64,000 nucleotides of DNA from positions 14,245,077-14,309,076 of the forward strand of contig OW386289.2 in assembly GCA_936432065.2 (NCBI GenBank). Reading direction: 5' to 3'. This DNA comes from Rutpela maculata (Eukaryota > Arthropoda > Insecta > Coleoptera > Cerambycidae). The notes under the pieces are model-generated. The model was not told the origin of the DNA. It saw nothing but the letters and a program-made list of their open reading frames with translations, and searched no databases. Positions within the stretch are counted from its first letter, which is position 1. Each line of letters starts with the position of its first letter. The position numbers and the translations under genes are program-made. Positions 32,481-45,278 of the stretch are shown here, in pieces.

Positions 32481-34571
32481 TCAGCCATTCAATTCATCAA
32501 TAGCAAAACGAACTTTCTTAATCAAAGGTGGAGTGACATCACATTTGTCAGATAATAAATATGCTGGTTTAATCCTGTCAATGTTTACCGTGACGGCTTT
32601 AGTTCCTTTAACAAAAGTAACCAATTTATCTGTACGGGACAACACTTTAAAAGGTCCATCATACAGTGGAGTAAAAGATTTCTTAAAACGTTCTTTCCGA
32701 ACGAAAACAAAACTACAATTCGAGATTTCTGGACTGACAAATGATTTGTAATTAACGTGGTGAACAGGTGGAATGAACGTTAAATTATTAAATGAAGTAC
32801 ATAATTTAGTAATAAAATAAGGAATATCCGGACAAGTATATGATTTAATAAAAAATTCACCAGGTATTCGTAAAGTTTGACCAAAAACGAGTTCTGCGGA
32901 GGAACATTGCAAATCGTCTTTAGAGATGGTTCTGAGAGCTAATAGTATGATAGGAAGTTCATCTACCCAATGTGGTGTAGAAGACTTAGATCTCAGAGCA
33001 GTTTTAAGAGATTTATTAAACCTTTCAATCATTCCGTTCGAGGAAGGATGATATGGCGTCGTACGAATTCTATGAAATCCCAGAAATTTTGAAAATTCTT
33101 TGAACAGTTTTGATTCAAACTGAACGCCTTGGTCGGTTGTCACTGTGACAGGGACACCGAATCGACAAACATAATTCTGAAATAACGTACGCGCTACAGT
33201 TTCCGCAGTAATATCCTGAAGTGGATAAGCTTCGGGCCATCTAGTAAAACCCTCGATCACAGTAAGAATATAAGAACAACCTTTAGACGGGGGTAATGGT
33301 CCTATTAAATCTATATGTATGTGGTCGAATCGTCCTTTAGGTATATCGAAGTCAGTAATCGGGCTCCTCGTATGTCTTGTCACTTTATTAGTTTGACAGC
33401 TAATACAAGTTTTTGCCCAGAGATTACAATATGAAGTCATTTTAGGCCAAAAATAATTTTTAGAAACTAATGTTCTAGTCGCTTTGATACCAGGGTGAGA
33501 TAAACCATGAAATATATCAAAAATTGTCCGTCTATAAACGATAGGAACATAAGGACGAAGTTTAGGGCGGGAAACGTCACACCAAATAAACTTGTCAGAA
33601 AGTGGAATTCTAATTTTCTTTAAATGAAAAGTTCTCTTTGTGTTCGATGAAGTATCTGATAATAAAAATTTAAGGTCAGAATCATCTTCCTGAGCTTCGC
33701 TCAATAAATTTAAGTCAAAGTTAATATCAACTAGGTTAGACTTTTGGGTAACAATTGGGGAAATGCATTGTTGTAAAGAAAACGTATCATGCTCACGTGA
33801 TAAGGTGTCTGCAACAATGTTATTTTTTCCTTTGATATGTCTGATTTCGCAGGCAAATTGAGCAATGAATCCTAATTGTCTAGTTTGCCTGGGAGATCTT
33901 TCAGTTTTAGTGAATAATGCTTTGACCAAAGGTTTATGGTCAGCGATCAAATTAGATGTAGAAACTGTGGGATTGACGTTACAAATCGAATTTGAGGTAA
34001 GGGAAGTCATAGAATTCTGACACGACTCCCATATATGATCGGCGATGTCAATTAATTCCTTAATCTCAGTTTTTCCTGACGCGGTAATTGCAATGAAGAT
34101 TGTTTTTGGTAACCGCCGCTTCCACAACTTGACCAGGAGCTCCTGGCTCACCACATGGGAACCTCCGACCGTTGATAGCATTGACCGGTAAAAATTTGAT
34201 GGCTTTTGGTCTCCCATCTGGGAACCAGAGAGTAGGTCCTCCAACCGCTTTTCCTCGCTTGAGGTCAAACGAGAAATTAGAATATTTTTCAAGTTGTCAT
34301 ATAGATCTCTTTCTGGCTGATTAGTGACAACGTCATACACCGTGGTAATAATTTCAGGGGGTAAACTGGCAATGACATAATCGTATTTTGTTCGATCGCT
34401 AACAATCCTGTGAATAGAAAATTGCGATTCAATTTGAGTAAACCATATTTCTGGTTTAGATACCCAGAAAGGTGGTAATTTAATGGTCGCGACGTAATTA
34501 CCATGAGATGTCCCTGCACCTGATGAAATTGGTATGTCATCTAATAAAATATTATCTGTAGGTGGTGCCAT
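32481..34571 (-). CDS. Gag-RNase H tail-integrase fusion, 696 aa
   Basis: Residues 1 to about 205 look like a Gypsy Gag capsid region (KLPPFWVSKPEIWFTQIESQ, LTSSEEKRLEDLLSG). At about 208 the frame jumps to the RNase H end (ADHKPLV, IRHIKGKNNIVADTLSRE). The integrase follows: zinc-binding HGLSHPGI with CISC near 345-390, and a catalytic core with D421, D480 and E516, the exact DD35E spacing. The C-terminus carries YDGPFKVL. No CCHC knuckle, protease DTG or RT YxDD is present. The integrase looks intact, so it may still act on its own ends; that is inference. The start is the ATG at 34571. Confidence 0.87.
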   Translation of the reverse strand: MAPPTDNILLDDIPISSGAGTSHGNYVATIKLPPFWVSKPEIWFTQIESQFSIHRIVSDRTKYDYVIASLPPEIITTVYDVVTNQPERDLYDNLKNILISRLTSSEEKRLEDLLSGSQMGDQKPSNFYRSMLSTVGGSHVVSQELLVKLWKRRLPKTIFIAITASGKTEIKELIDIADHIWESCQNSMTSLTSNSICNVNPTVSTSNLIADHKPLVKALFTKTERSPRQTRQLGFIAQFACEIRHIKGKNNIVADTLSREHDTFSLQQCISPIVTQKSNLVDINFDLNLLSEAQEDDSDLKFLLSDTSSNTKRTFHLKKIRIPLSDKFIWCDVSRPKLRPYVPIVYRRTIFDIFHGLSHPGIKATRTLVSKNYFWPKMTSYCNLWAKTCISCQTNKVTRHTRSPITDFDIPKGRFDHIHIDLIGPLPPSKGCSYILTVIEGFTRWPEAYPLQDITAETVARTLFQNYVCRFGVPVTVTTDQGVQFESKLFKEFSKFLGFHRIRTTPYHPSSNGMIERFNKSLKTALRSKSSTPHWVDELPIILLALRTISKDDLQCSSAELVFGQTLRIPGEFFIKSYTCPDIPYFITKLCTSFNNLTFIPPVHHVNYKSFVSPEISNCSFVFVRKERFKKSFTPLYDGPFKVLSRTDKLVTFVKGTKAVTVNIDRIKPAYLLSDKCDVTPPLIKKVRFAIDELNG

Positions 34572-35112
34572 TTTTAAAAGAAAGAAATAATAAATCGATG
34601 ACTAATTGATTGATTGGTGAATTGATTGAATATAATATGCTATTTGTGATGTTTTTGAATGAGATGTTTTTTTGAGACGTCAACGTTGAATGACTGACTG
34701 ATTCCCTTTAATAACGAAGAAATAATGATAAATGGCAAAACAATTCACTTACTAGATAAATAAAGTTTGCTGCTTCGCCGTCTAGGATTAATTTAAATAA
34801 AAAAAGTTTTGCTTCTTCGCCGTCTAGGATTGATTAGGAGAAAATCGGGAATATATTTACTTCCAAGTCTATGAGTTTGAATTTGTCTTCCAATCTTCCA
34901 GGTTTTTTAATAGAGATTTTTTGCTTGATTTGAATAGATGTAATCCATAGCTTGTTTATAGTCTATTTAAATCTGCTCTTGTTTCAAAATATCCTCAAAC
35001 TTTTAGAGTCTCTCCAGGACTGTTTGTTGGAGCTGTGATGTTTGGATTCTGTTAATTAACAATTCTGGTCTATTTCCAAACTAACAAACATTTTTGTTTA
35101 TGCTGCGTACTC

Positions 35113-35129
35113 TTCGAGGGGTCACCAAT
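35113..35129 (-). promoter_or_regulatory. Primer binding site of Gypsy-2
   Basis: On the minus strand ATTGGTGACCCCTCGAAG follows the 5' LTR at once. TGGTGACCCC is a common LTR-element primer site form. Confidence 0.7.
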
Positions 35130-35640
<511 letters not shown>

Positions 35641-36457
35641 TCATCGTATAACTTCTTGTACGGCATAATTGCGCCTAGTTATCACTTTTTTCTTCTGCGA
35701 AAATTTTCGTAAACGCGGCGTTCCTCCTCGGCATGAAAAAGACGATTTTCACACGTCGGACTGGAAAATCGGCAAATATATTTTGTCCGACAATTCGAAA
35801 ATTGAATTCTACATATTTTTATTAAGCAATCTTGAAAAAATCAGCTGGTTATCAATAAATATTTTAAAGTTATGTTATGTTATGTTTAGGGTGGTAGACA
35901 CCCTTAACGTTCCAAAATTTTTGTCGGACAGTTTGTAGAAATATATAGAATATATATGTAGAATTCTATTCTCAAATTGTCCGATAAAACATATTTGCCG
36001 ATTTTTCAGTACGACGCGCGACGTGTGGAAATCGACTTTTTCATGCCGAGGAGGAACGCCGCGTTTACGAAAATTTTCGCAGAGGAAAAAAGTGATAGAC
36101 TAAGCGCAATTATGCCGTACAAGAAGTTATACGAGGATATGTATAAATTGCATTTTTGTACGCGGACACCTAGACTAACATGTAATAAATAAGATAAAAT
36201 ATAAAACATGGCTTGTTACACTATACGTACATATTCACAAAAATATACAGTAATACAGGTAGCTCGTTTTTTTTCAAATAATATGAAATGTATAATTATG
36301 ATTTAAAAATTTATCGACTGAATAATAACAGCCACTTATTAAATAGTTCCGTATTTTTTTCTTAAAGAAAGATAAGGAAGTTGGAATTTTTAGTAAATTA
36401 CCATATCTGGTAGGGTAATTATGCAGTTGGGAATTTATCTTGTACTTGCTAATATTG

Positions 36458-36461
<4 letters not shown>

Positions 36462-36517
<56 letters not shown>
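36462..36517. repeat. (TA)n microsatellite
   Basis: About 55 bp of TA repeats immediately beside the hairpin MITE at 36531, which uses TA as its target. Confidence 0.9.
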
Positions 36518-36520
<3 letters not shown>

Positions 36521-36530
36521 CGATTATATA

Positions 36531-37235
36531 CAGCGTGTCCTCCGATTGAGTTCGCTATAGGTGAAATGGACAAAAGATTTTCGAGTTTTTTTTTATATTT
36601 GCTTATTTAAAAAGTAATCGTTAGTGTACTTTTATTTTTTTTAAACCATGTAGGCCATGACAGTTAAGCAAAAACGAATTTCATGTTAAGTAAAGTACCT
36701 TTTCTGTAAAAGATATAGGAAAATGTCATTAAAGAAAGTTATTCACATTAGAAGGTTATAGTCCTATGCAAAGTTTCAAGAATATACGCTTACTTTGATG
36801 ATTTTGATTTTTTCAATATAATTGCATTTTACGAAAAAAAAAATAGTATGCCAGTTTACTAAAATGTTTGATCTAGTACATAATGGAGCAAACACTTTAG
36901 TAAACCGGTAACATTTTTTTTTTTTTTTCGTAAAATGCAATTATATTAAAAAAGTCAAAATCATCAAAGTAGGCGTTGTTCTTGAAATTTTGGAAAGGAC
37001 TATAACTTTTTAGTCTGAATGACTTTCCATAACGACATTTTGCTGTATCTTTTACAGAAAAGGTACTTTACGTAACATGAAATTCGTTTTTGCCTAACTG
37101 TCATGGCCTACATGATTAAAAAAAGTACACCCAAAATTACTTTTTAGATAAGCAGTGGTGAACCTCCAAATATGAAAAAAAAAATCGAAAATTTGTCCAT
37201 TTCACCTATAGCGAACACAATCGGAGGACACGCTG
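36531..37235. mobile_element. Hairpin MITE of Tc1/mariner type, 705 bp
   Basis: Ends CAGCGTGTCCTCCGATTG and its near complement, flanked by TA. The arms match over most of their length (TCGCTATAGGTGAAATGGAC against GTCCATTTCACCTATAGCGA; TGTAGGCCATGACAGTTA against its complement) with a centre near 36.88 kb. The design is the same as at 19385-20132 but the sequence differs, so it is a second family. Confidence 0.8.
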
Positions 37236-37353
37236 TATATGAGGCAATTATATATATGAGCCAATTATATATATACACACGCAAGGAAACGTCAATATAG
37301 CGTGTTGCTTAAAGAAAACTGTATGATTGAGTTTTCTGCAAGTCGAAAATTAA

Positions 37354-38160
37354 TCACAAAATGACATTATGCGATAGCACTGAATTTATGAGGGCATAAT
37401 AAACATTTATTAGTGTTCTTTGGTCTAGTACACATTTCAGTTTCAAAATTGCATAATAACCACTACTTATTTTCTGACAGACATTATTTATGTGATATAT
37501 CCAACTAATATCACTGTCAATACGGATACCAAATAATTTTGTCGTCTCATTTGGAGCAACTGTTAATTGATTAATATGTAACATTTATGGGTGCTTGAAT
37601 TTTTTTTCTATCAAAAAACTGTAGCAAAATAGTTTTTTTGGTGTTAACAATCAATTTATTAGTTCCACACCAGTTGAGAAATTGTTCATAGAGAGTATTA
37701 AGCTTGTCTTGCAGCTCCCCCTTGCAGCGTCTGCCTCCTCTGCTATGGAGACGTCATCTGCTAACACCACAACGCATTCAGTACCAATAAGAAGCGGTAA
37801 TCATTTATAAATAAAAATAAAATAAGTGGTCCCAGTACAGAACCTTGAGGAACTCCAAGATTAATACAATGTTTCTTCTAGTTTTACAATTCTTTTTCTA
37901 AAGCTGAGATACGATATTATCCATGAAAGAAAGTTACTTCTGATTCCCATCGCAGAAAGTTTCTCTGCTACGAATGTCGGCCCTATAAAATTAAAAGCCT
38001 TGGACAAAGAAATGGGCAGCAACGTACTTTCTGTTATCCAAAAAGTCAGCTGCCGCACTCTCAGTTGACCTGCCAGGGTATTTTGGTAGTTTGTTAGATA
38101 TGGAAGGATTTTGTTATATATACCGCGTTCAATTAATTTACATATGACGCGAGTTCAGTA
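37354..38160 (-). pseudogene. Non-LTR reverse transcriptase fragments
   Basis: Reading the minus strand from 38160 down: LSKAFNFIGP and AEKLSAMGIRSNFLSWIISY, then GVPQGSVLGPLI, then a catalytic-type ADDVSIA, then TVAPNETTKLFGIRIDSDISW and YYALINSVLSHNVIL. These are successive blocks of a non-LTR reverse transcriptase in the right order. Frame changes and stops separate them. The catalytic ADD survives but the frame does not. The clade is unresolved. Confidence 0.75.
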
Positions 38161-38182
38161 AAGAAGATAGAATTTTAGTCCA

Positions 38183-38700
38183 TTTCAATCAATCAATCAA
38201 TAACGAATTTATTAAAATTAAGGGTACAGGTATGTGCCTCCCTGGAATCTGGTCCGGAGCCAGCCAGACAACCACGATGCGCAGCGCCATGATGGGTGTT
38301 AGGCTGGGCGCGGCAGGTCCAGTTTTGCTAAAGCCGAAAATGAAAGGTTAAAACTCCTGCCTAAGGATAAAGCTTAAAATTAACAATTTGAATAAAAAAT
38401 AGTACACAAAAATACTTAAAGAATAATTAAAATTAGCAGTTTAAAAACTAGCAGTTTCGCGCACAGACGAACACTTTGGAATTTTGGTTGCTGACACGGG
38501 AAAACATAACTCAGCGAAAAACCCGTTCGAAGCAATTCCACCCTGGTGGTCTTCCTGCCAGGAAGGTGTGGCGGATAAAAGGTGTGGTTTAAAATATTTG
38601 GATTTTTAGGGAATTTTTCGGCCTAGACGGAATTTAGAAACAAAAAGGACAAAAGAACAAAACTGGGCAATTACAATAATTTTGAGAATAATCAAAATTC
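38183..38700 (-). repeat. Jockey-like 3' untranslated region, truncated copy
   Basis: Homologous to 21240-21760: CCGGAGCCAGCCAGACAACCAC, GACACGGGAAAAC with AAAAACCCGTT, and ACAAAAAGGACAAAAGAACA. It ends in a (TCAA)n tail at about 38187-38202, whereas the other copy has TTCAAA units, so the family uses short-repeat tails rather than poly(A). Confidence 0.65.
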
Positions 38701-38704
38701 ACAT

Positions 38705-40660
38705 GTTTTGATGAAATTCGGTTCTAGTGGCATTTTTTGACTCTGAACAACTTTTCTTAATTAATTTTTGCTGTATCTCTCTAACGCTAAGTAAAATATA
38801 GACAACTCTCACTTTTGAGTGGACACAGTGTGTCAGTGTGACAATTGAAAATATATTGAAAATCATGAAAGGACGCGAAGAGTTTCATTGCTGAGAAAAA
38901 TTTCAAATCGATTTCTCGAATAATAGCCGAAATATCAACGTGTGTCCAGCTGAGACAGGACACACTGTATCTACGTAGAGTGTAATTAATCATGTTTTGG
39001 TAATATTGCGCAAATTAGGAACTAGAGTCAGAGGTTATTTCTCTAGGGACGCATAGATTTAGAACCCATTTCCAATTCTATAGCAGCATTAACAAGTAAG
39101 CTGAAAGTTAAGATAATCTAAAAACATATACAATGTCGCTTGTATGGTTATCTGAATTTACGTAACACATCTATCAAGTTAAAGGTAATTAAATTTATTT
39201 ACTTCATACCTCTAACCGATATTTTGTAAGTAAATGTGTTTATTTCTATAGTAGTTATTGTGCTACGATTTTACGACGGCAATATATCAGTGAACTATCA
39301 TGTTTACATCGTGTATCATGTTTTTCAAGATATATTTTTACATTTATGTGACAATTTTTGATCTTGATAATTATTGTTTCTTTCATGGACTATTAAATGA
39401 TACTCACGGTGTGTTTACCAGCCATATCTTTAATAATCTAGCTGTTCTAAGACATGTTTATATATAATTTTGCTATTCTGAATTAGTTTAATTTTCCTTT
39501 GTATTTCACTGAATTTTCCGATTTAAATTATGATTAATAAATTGTATATTTTATCTTAAAATTTACATCTTTTTAATTTATTTGTTTGTGTCTGTCTTAT
39601 TATCAGGCTTTCCACAGCAGTCGGTTTTGTAATTAAAGAGGGTAGTTTATTATCAATTTTACTATGGATGGCACCTTTTTTTATCAACATCTATATTTTT
39701 AACTCTCTTTTTAATCACAAAACAAACTAGCTCGACGAATACCTGTGAAACTATTGGTTCTCTCTCACTCATATAAAAACTGGATCCACGAACCCAGCCC
39801 CAAACTAGATCAGCCAGTCGTAAGCCGCCGTGTTTGTGATTTGGTTGAAATATTTTTATTTAATGCCAAAACCAGGTATAAATAATTATAATTTTTCTAA
39901 AACCAAATAAGAGTGTAACAGTTTTATATTTTACCATATTTATTTATATGTTTTATTTAATTGTACTGTTAATTGTACTGTAATCGAAAGGATACATAAA
40001 ATTATTATTATTATTACAAATTCCACTTGTACGTGGTCATTAAATTGCTGAACCGTTTTGTCGGGCGTTCTATTGTTTTAAAAATGGTATTTATTGTGTG
40101 AGCTTTTTCGCTTAATTTTTCTACCTATTCAAACTGTATAAAAAATGTACTAAACAGTTAATAATCTGTAAATAGATTTCTTTAATAACAATATCGTGAC
40201 CGAAGTCCCCACAATATATCAAACCCATAATTAGCTTGAACTGTATTAGTACACGGTCATGACCATTCAAAGTCCTAGAATAGTTTTAAAGTAATGTATT
40301 TATTTAGCATTCCTAATGGCTAACAAGGCAGGTATTTATCTAGTGAATTTGCATCATCATATCTTCCTAGGTCGTCGCTTAATCTTTCATAAACTGAACA
40401 ATTTCCGTAATCTGAGATGTGGGAAAGAAACCTGCACAAATCTTATGAAAAATGGCTTTTGAAATTGCAGTACGTTGTAGATATTGACGTCCTGGTCAAA
40501 TGTCTCAATGGACACAACTTCAAAAAATTGACAGTTTTCGAGTTAAATATTTCTTCGGTATAATAATATCATACCAAAATATACAGGGCGATTCGTAAGC
40601 AATGGTGCACACTTAACTGGGCATAGTTAAAGTAAAAATTTTAAGATTTAAGGTTAAAAC
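38705..40660. other. Unrecognised AT-rich interval
   Basis: No coding motif. One core-promoter-like site lies near 39772. Microsatellite TTA or ATT runs occur near 40004. Confidence 0.4.
39772..39822 (+). promoter_or_regulatory. Core-promoter-like site, possibly of a solo LTR
   Basis: TATAAAA at 39772-39778 is followed about 32-40 bp later by ATCAGCCAGTCG, a fair insect initiator, in a locally GC-richer patch. This pattern resembles the LTR promoters elsewhere in the window, but no LTR ends or gene were identified here. Confidence 0.25.
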
Positions 40661-40663
40661 CGT

Positions 40664-41504
40664 TGCCTAAAGAATCACTACTTCCACATTCAGACTTCCT
40701 ATCCAAGTCTCTTACAACGAAAATACTATATTTGCCCTCCACTATGTGGAAATAATTGTTTATGGAACTTTAATAATATAATATTTGAAATCGTGTACCC
40801 CAAAAAACCCAGAAAATGATATGCCACATTGGTAGTGGGGGTGGTGGTGGTGGGGGTGAACGAAGTGAAAAAAATTCTTGATGACTTTGGTTCTTCAATT
40901 TAACCTCGACTCTTCAACGGAATAAGATCAAGATATAATCTAGTTCCAGATCTCGTTAAAATACATACCTACGTGTGCCAAATTTTAAGTCAATATCTTA
41001 AACGGTTTCAGAGTAATCATAAGCACCAAAAAGTTACAAGACCAACAGATAGACCGAAGCGTCAGACGGGTGGATGAAGTAAAAAAAAATTTTTGAGGCC
41101 TTAGGTTTTTGCATACGCGTTAGATTACAATTTAATTTTTTTCCACCCCATTTAATAATGAGGTGGGGATAGTAATGTGGGTGGCTAATGCCAAAAAATT
41201 TTTTGAGACTTTTTTTATATATACTAAATACCAATTTTACGGACTCTTATTGCTTGATTTAGCTATTTACCCCAATTTATCCCCCAACTCTTCAACGAAA
41301 TAAGATCAAAATATAATCTAGTTCCAGATCTCATTAAAATACATACGTGTACCAAATTTCAAGTCAATATATTAAACGGTTCCAGTCAGTATATTAAACG
41401 GTGCGCACAAAAAAAAAGTTACAGACAGACCTCCAGACAGACAGACAGAAATTTGTTTCTGCTTAAATTTAAAATTTCGAGGTTGCATGATATTCTATTT
41501 GAAC
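40664..41504 (+). repeat. Dispersed repeat family A, copy 3, left part
   Basis: Begins AAACCGTTGCCTAAAGAATC and runs through the family landmarks. It contains a partial internal repeat: the GATCAA-TATAATCTAGTTCCAG and TTCAAGTCAATAT phrases occur twice (40925-41010 and 41290-41385). The family sequence stops at ATTTGAAC (41497-41504) and resumes at 44345. Confidence 0.65.
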
Positions 41505-44344
41505 CGAGGGGGTAACCGCTGAGGGGAAATAGTGTACACATTGCAGGAATTAGGAGGAAATTGAAGGTATTTCGGAAGGAATTATTAGGTATTAAGGGAA
41601 TCACAGGGGAATTTGGAGGAAATAAATATTATTACGAGGTATTAGAAGGGAATTAAGAGGAAATAAAAGAAATAGGAGGGAACTAGAGGTATTAAATGAG
41701 ATTTGCGCATGCTCTCATCTACATCAGAATTTAAATGAGGTTATGTTGTGTTAAAAACGTTATATTACGTTAGTTAAGAAGTAAAATTGAAAATTTTTAA
41801 AAACCCTCGATCAATGTGTCTAATCGTACCAGTTTCATATGATCGAATCAAAATGAGGCCTAAATCATGTTCGGCTACCATAATTGTCTCAACTTTTTCA
41901 ATTTTACTTCAATCGGACAATTTCTAAAGAAGTTCAACATGGCGAATTCAAGATGGCGACCAAACGTAAAAATCTAATATGCCCAAGTAACACATAAAGT
42001 CGCGGGAACGTATCGGCGACTATAAAAGCCACGATAAAGTAGACCGCTACCATAGGCTGCCACGTCCCTGCTACGTGGCAGCTACGTAACCGCCACTGAA
42101 ATGGGGAAAAATTTTTAGTCGCCGGGTAGTGTTTCGGGTAGTCCCGGCCTCTATAGATGTGACTATGTTTAGTTACTATAAGGTATCGGGGTAGTAGCGG
42201 GTACTACTCCGCGAGTCGGCGGCCTAGTAACCGCTATGTGGCTGCCTAGTAACTGCCACTATCACTTTTTAAAATGGTGTTTATCTTTTAGCGACCTCTT
42301 TGTTTTTTTTCTATTATAGTAATGGCGCAGTGAAATAATATTATACCAAAAAGATGTGTACTTTAGGCGTGTTTAAAGTACTTCTTTAGCCATTTATTCA
42401 AACGCAAGTTACTTTTTTGATATAAGTTGACATATTAAATGATAAAATTTCAACGCGCCCTCAAAATAACCTTTTTTTGTAATTTTTTGACAAAATAATT
42501 TAAAAAGGCAAGATTAAAAAATTTAAATATTTATTAGGGAAACATTTGGAATACTTTCAAAATCATTTTTCGTAAAAGTTTATGATAAGATTTTAACATA
42601 ACCATTGTCTATTTTTGATTAAAACCACTTTTTTTTTTCTAAAAATTTTAACAACAATTAATAATGGCCGATTTTAACAAAGGTACTATAAAGTTAGGCC
42701 CTCCACCATAAAGTATAGAGGACTACCCCATTTTACCTCTAAAAGATCTGTGACTTTGGTGACCCAATAGCAACTATTCTGATGTGACTCTATAGTATCA
42801 TATTCTATTTTGGAACTGTAAAGTACCAGCAGGAAGTATTTCGCTACCCATGTTGCCACTAAAATACCACGATACTTTAAAGTTCCAAGTGATGGTCACT
42901 GGAACTATTCTGGAACCTAGATTGCCTCTCTATGTACCCAGTTACTTTATTTAGGCATCTTAGTGGCACTGGTGGGTGGCAGTAACTGATCCACTGATAC
43001 TATATAGTTTTTGCCACTACAGAGTAACAATAAAATGATATTGCCTAGTTCCAGTAACTACCCAAATGTTACTTTGACTTTGGTGTTTACAGTTCCAATA
43101 AATGGTATCGGTGTGGTAACAGTTACTTTAAAAGAACCATGTAAAGTACTTACCCAATAAAGTAGCAATATTAGTACCAGGGTGTACCCCAGGAACTAAG
43201 GCTTCGTAGCAAATCCGAAACCGAAAGGATTTGGTACCATGTCTGTTACTTGGGTGGCCTATAACCTTCTCGACAAAATACTCTTTCAAACTTATAACAC
43301 CTCTCTTTTGGGGTAGGGGATTAAAAACAAGTGCGTTGTGTTGTCTTGTGCTTAGGTAAATAATAAAAATAAATCATTTAGTATAGAATTGTTAGTCGAC
43401 TGCCGACAACTATCAAAATATGTAGTTACTTACCAGGAATAATAAGACTAAGAAGGTGCTTGCATGCCGATTTTTAACAATTTTTTCAAAATCGTGGCCT
43501 TCTATGATTAAAATTAAAAATTAAAAAATTTATATTTTTTGAAAATCAAAATAGTATTTGAGGGTCAGATCATATGTATTTTGGCCAGCAGGATCCAAAT
43601 ACGCAAAAAGATACAGGTTATTCTATTTAAAAATTTGATTTTCATGTCAATTGCATCGAAACGTCGGTCATTTTGGTTCTTTACATTATATAATTGGAAA
43701 TTACATCCCATATCACTACACCAAATTTGAAAAAAATCCATTTGTCCATTCAAAAGTTACAACAGTGTTCCTATCGGCTGAGCCACCCGGTATACAATAT
43801 TCTCGCTTCATTAAACATCGCGTTATTTTATAGGAGTGAGAGGGTGGAAGTGGTACATTTATTGTAATTTTAGGTGGAGTTTAGTAGCTACTGCTTTAGC
43901 GTTAAGGCTAGGCTAAATTATTTTAAAGATTATACCATTTATGACTTTTTAAATATTTATAATAAACCGAAAATAAACGCATATTTCCCTCTCACTCTGC
44001 AAAATCCTAGCCTTAAGCATTGAACTTTAAAGTAGATTATAGTAAAGATTATAATTTATTGTGTTGACCGGAATCAACCCTCATGTGTGCGCCTTATTTC
44101 CCACGGTACTATTAATTTTAGGAAAAAAGTCTAGAGACGTTTTTTATAGAGAATTTTATAAGGAATATTTTTGTATATAGGTATTTTTATCAAAAAATGC
44201 ACCGTTCCCGAGATAATCTTGAAAATATTAAGGTATTAGGAGGAAATAAGGGTATTTAAGGAATTAGGGGAATTACAAGGAATTAAAAGGGAAATAAAAG
44301 GTATTTTTCTAGAATAGGTATTAGGTGTACAAAATTTCGCGTCG
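41505..44344. mobile_element. 2.8-kb insertion inside family A copy 3
   Basis: ATTTGAAC occurs on both sides (41497-41504 and 44345-44352), where an uninterrupted family A copy has it once, which fits an 8-bp target duplication. Purine-rich tracts of GGAATTAGGAGGAAAT type lie near both ends (41540-41700 and 44228-44320), supporting a single unit. No transposase frame was found. It contains the element at 41982-43254. Class unknown. Confidence 0.45.
41982..43254. mobile_element. Element with CCCAAGTAACA inverted ends and motif-rich interior
   Basis: CCCAAGTAACA (41982-41992) and TGTTACTTGGG (43244-43254) are perfect 11-bp inverted ends. The first 300 bp and last 550 bp are dense in short variants of AGTAAC, GGTACT, AGTTCC, CCACTA and TAGTGGC, while the middle (42290-42660) is plain AT-rich. 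The composition is far from its surroundings. No open frame of note. Confidence 0.5.
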
Positions 44345-44412
44345 ATTTGAACAATAAAAATTTTCAAAAATATTTTTTGCGTTACTATACTTCCTTCCAC
44401 TGGATGTGGAAG
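44345..44412 (+). repeat. Dispersed repeat family A, copy 3, right end
   Basis: AATAAAAATTTTCAAAAATA followed by CTTCCACTGGATGTGGAAGTA, the family's 3' edge, completing the copy that starts at 40664. Confidence 0.7.
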
Positions 44413-44418
44413 TAAAAT

Positions 44419-45085
44419 AGGTTAGGTTTGTACAAATTGGAGAATTTCGATTATAATATATTCCACGAACGAGTAGTAAATACATATTGGAATGCCATTG
44501 TTTCTTTAAATAATATTGAAGACAAAGTTGAGTACCTCAACAAAAATATCAGAGCAATATTCGATGAATATGCCCCGGTAAAAACTATCAAATTTAGTAA
44601 ACCTCCCGCTCCCAGGTTACTCGACACAATTAAACTGATGGCAAAGCTGAGGAATAATGCCTACTCGAATGGGGAAGTATACTCAAGAGCAGATTAACTA
44701 AAAGTGGGTATTTTATAAACAGTTGAGTTTGGTTACTTCATCAATTCGTCGGGAAAAAAAGCCGTACATTGAATACACCCTAGAAATGTATAAAGCAAAT
44801 GCATTAGCATTTAAAATAAACGAAACGTACAAGACATACCCATTGAGTTAGAAAATCTGAAGAATTCAATAAATTCTTTGTAGAATCTGTACCAAATACT
44901 CATGGGCCAAATACTACAGTGGACGACTTACTGTAAGAGCAATTTACATGAAAATCTGGACGTGTCATATTTATTTGAGTTTTGCGAAGTTACCACTGAA
45001 GAGGTGGCACAAGCAGTTAACTATATAAAGTCTAATGCCGCTGCTGTTGATTGTGTCACTCTGAAAATGGTTAAATTGTGTCTCC
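44419..45085 (+). pseudogene. Non-LTR retrotransposon linker and RT start
   Basis: The frame at 44428-44697 (LNKNIRAIFDEYAPVKTIKF, SKPPAPRLLDTIKLM) and that at 44902-45114 (FCEVTTEEVAQAVNYIKSNA, DCVTLKMVKLCLP) fit the segment between endonuclease and RT of a non-LTR element and the first RT block. They are separated by frame changes. At about 45085 the similarity stops and an opposite-strand RT segment begins. Confidence 0.7.
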
Positions 45086-45278
45086 CCTACACCTCGTATT
45101 CCATAACCTTCTAGTTTGTGAATTAATACATCATGAGACACCTTATCAAAAGCCTTGACTAAGTCTAAGAATGTCGCGATCTGTTTTTTGCCATTATCGA
45201 CAGAATTTGTTATTAATGCAAATGGAAGAACATCCTCTGATAGTCACTGCTGCTTGTGTTTTCCTCTTCTCGTATTTA
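45086..45278 (-). pseudogene. Inverted non-LTR reverse transcriptase segment
   Basis: The minus strand reads TNSVDNGKKQIATFLDLVKA followed by FDKVSHDVLIHKLEGYGI, the RT block that would come after the plus-strand fragment to its left. Head-to-head joining of neighbouring blocks is what twin-primed insertion or a local inversion would leave. The errantivirus LTR cuts it at 45279. Confidence 0.7.
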
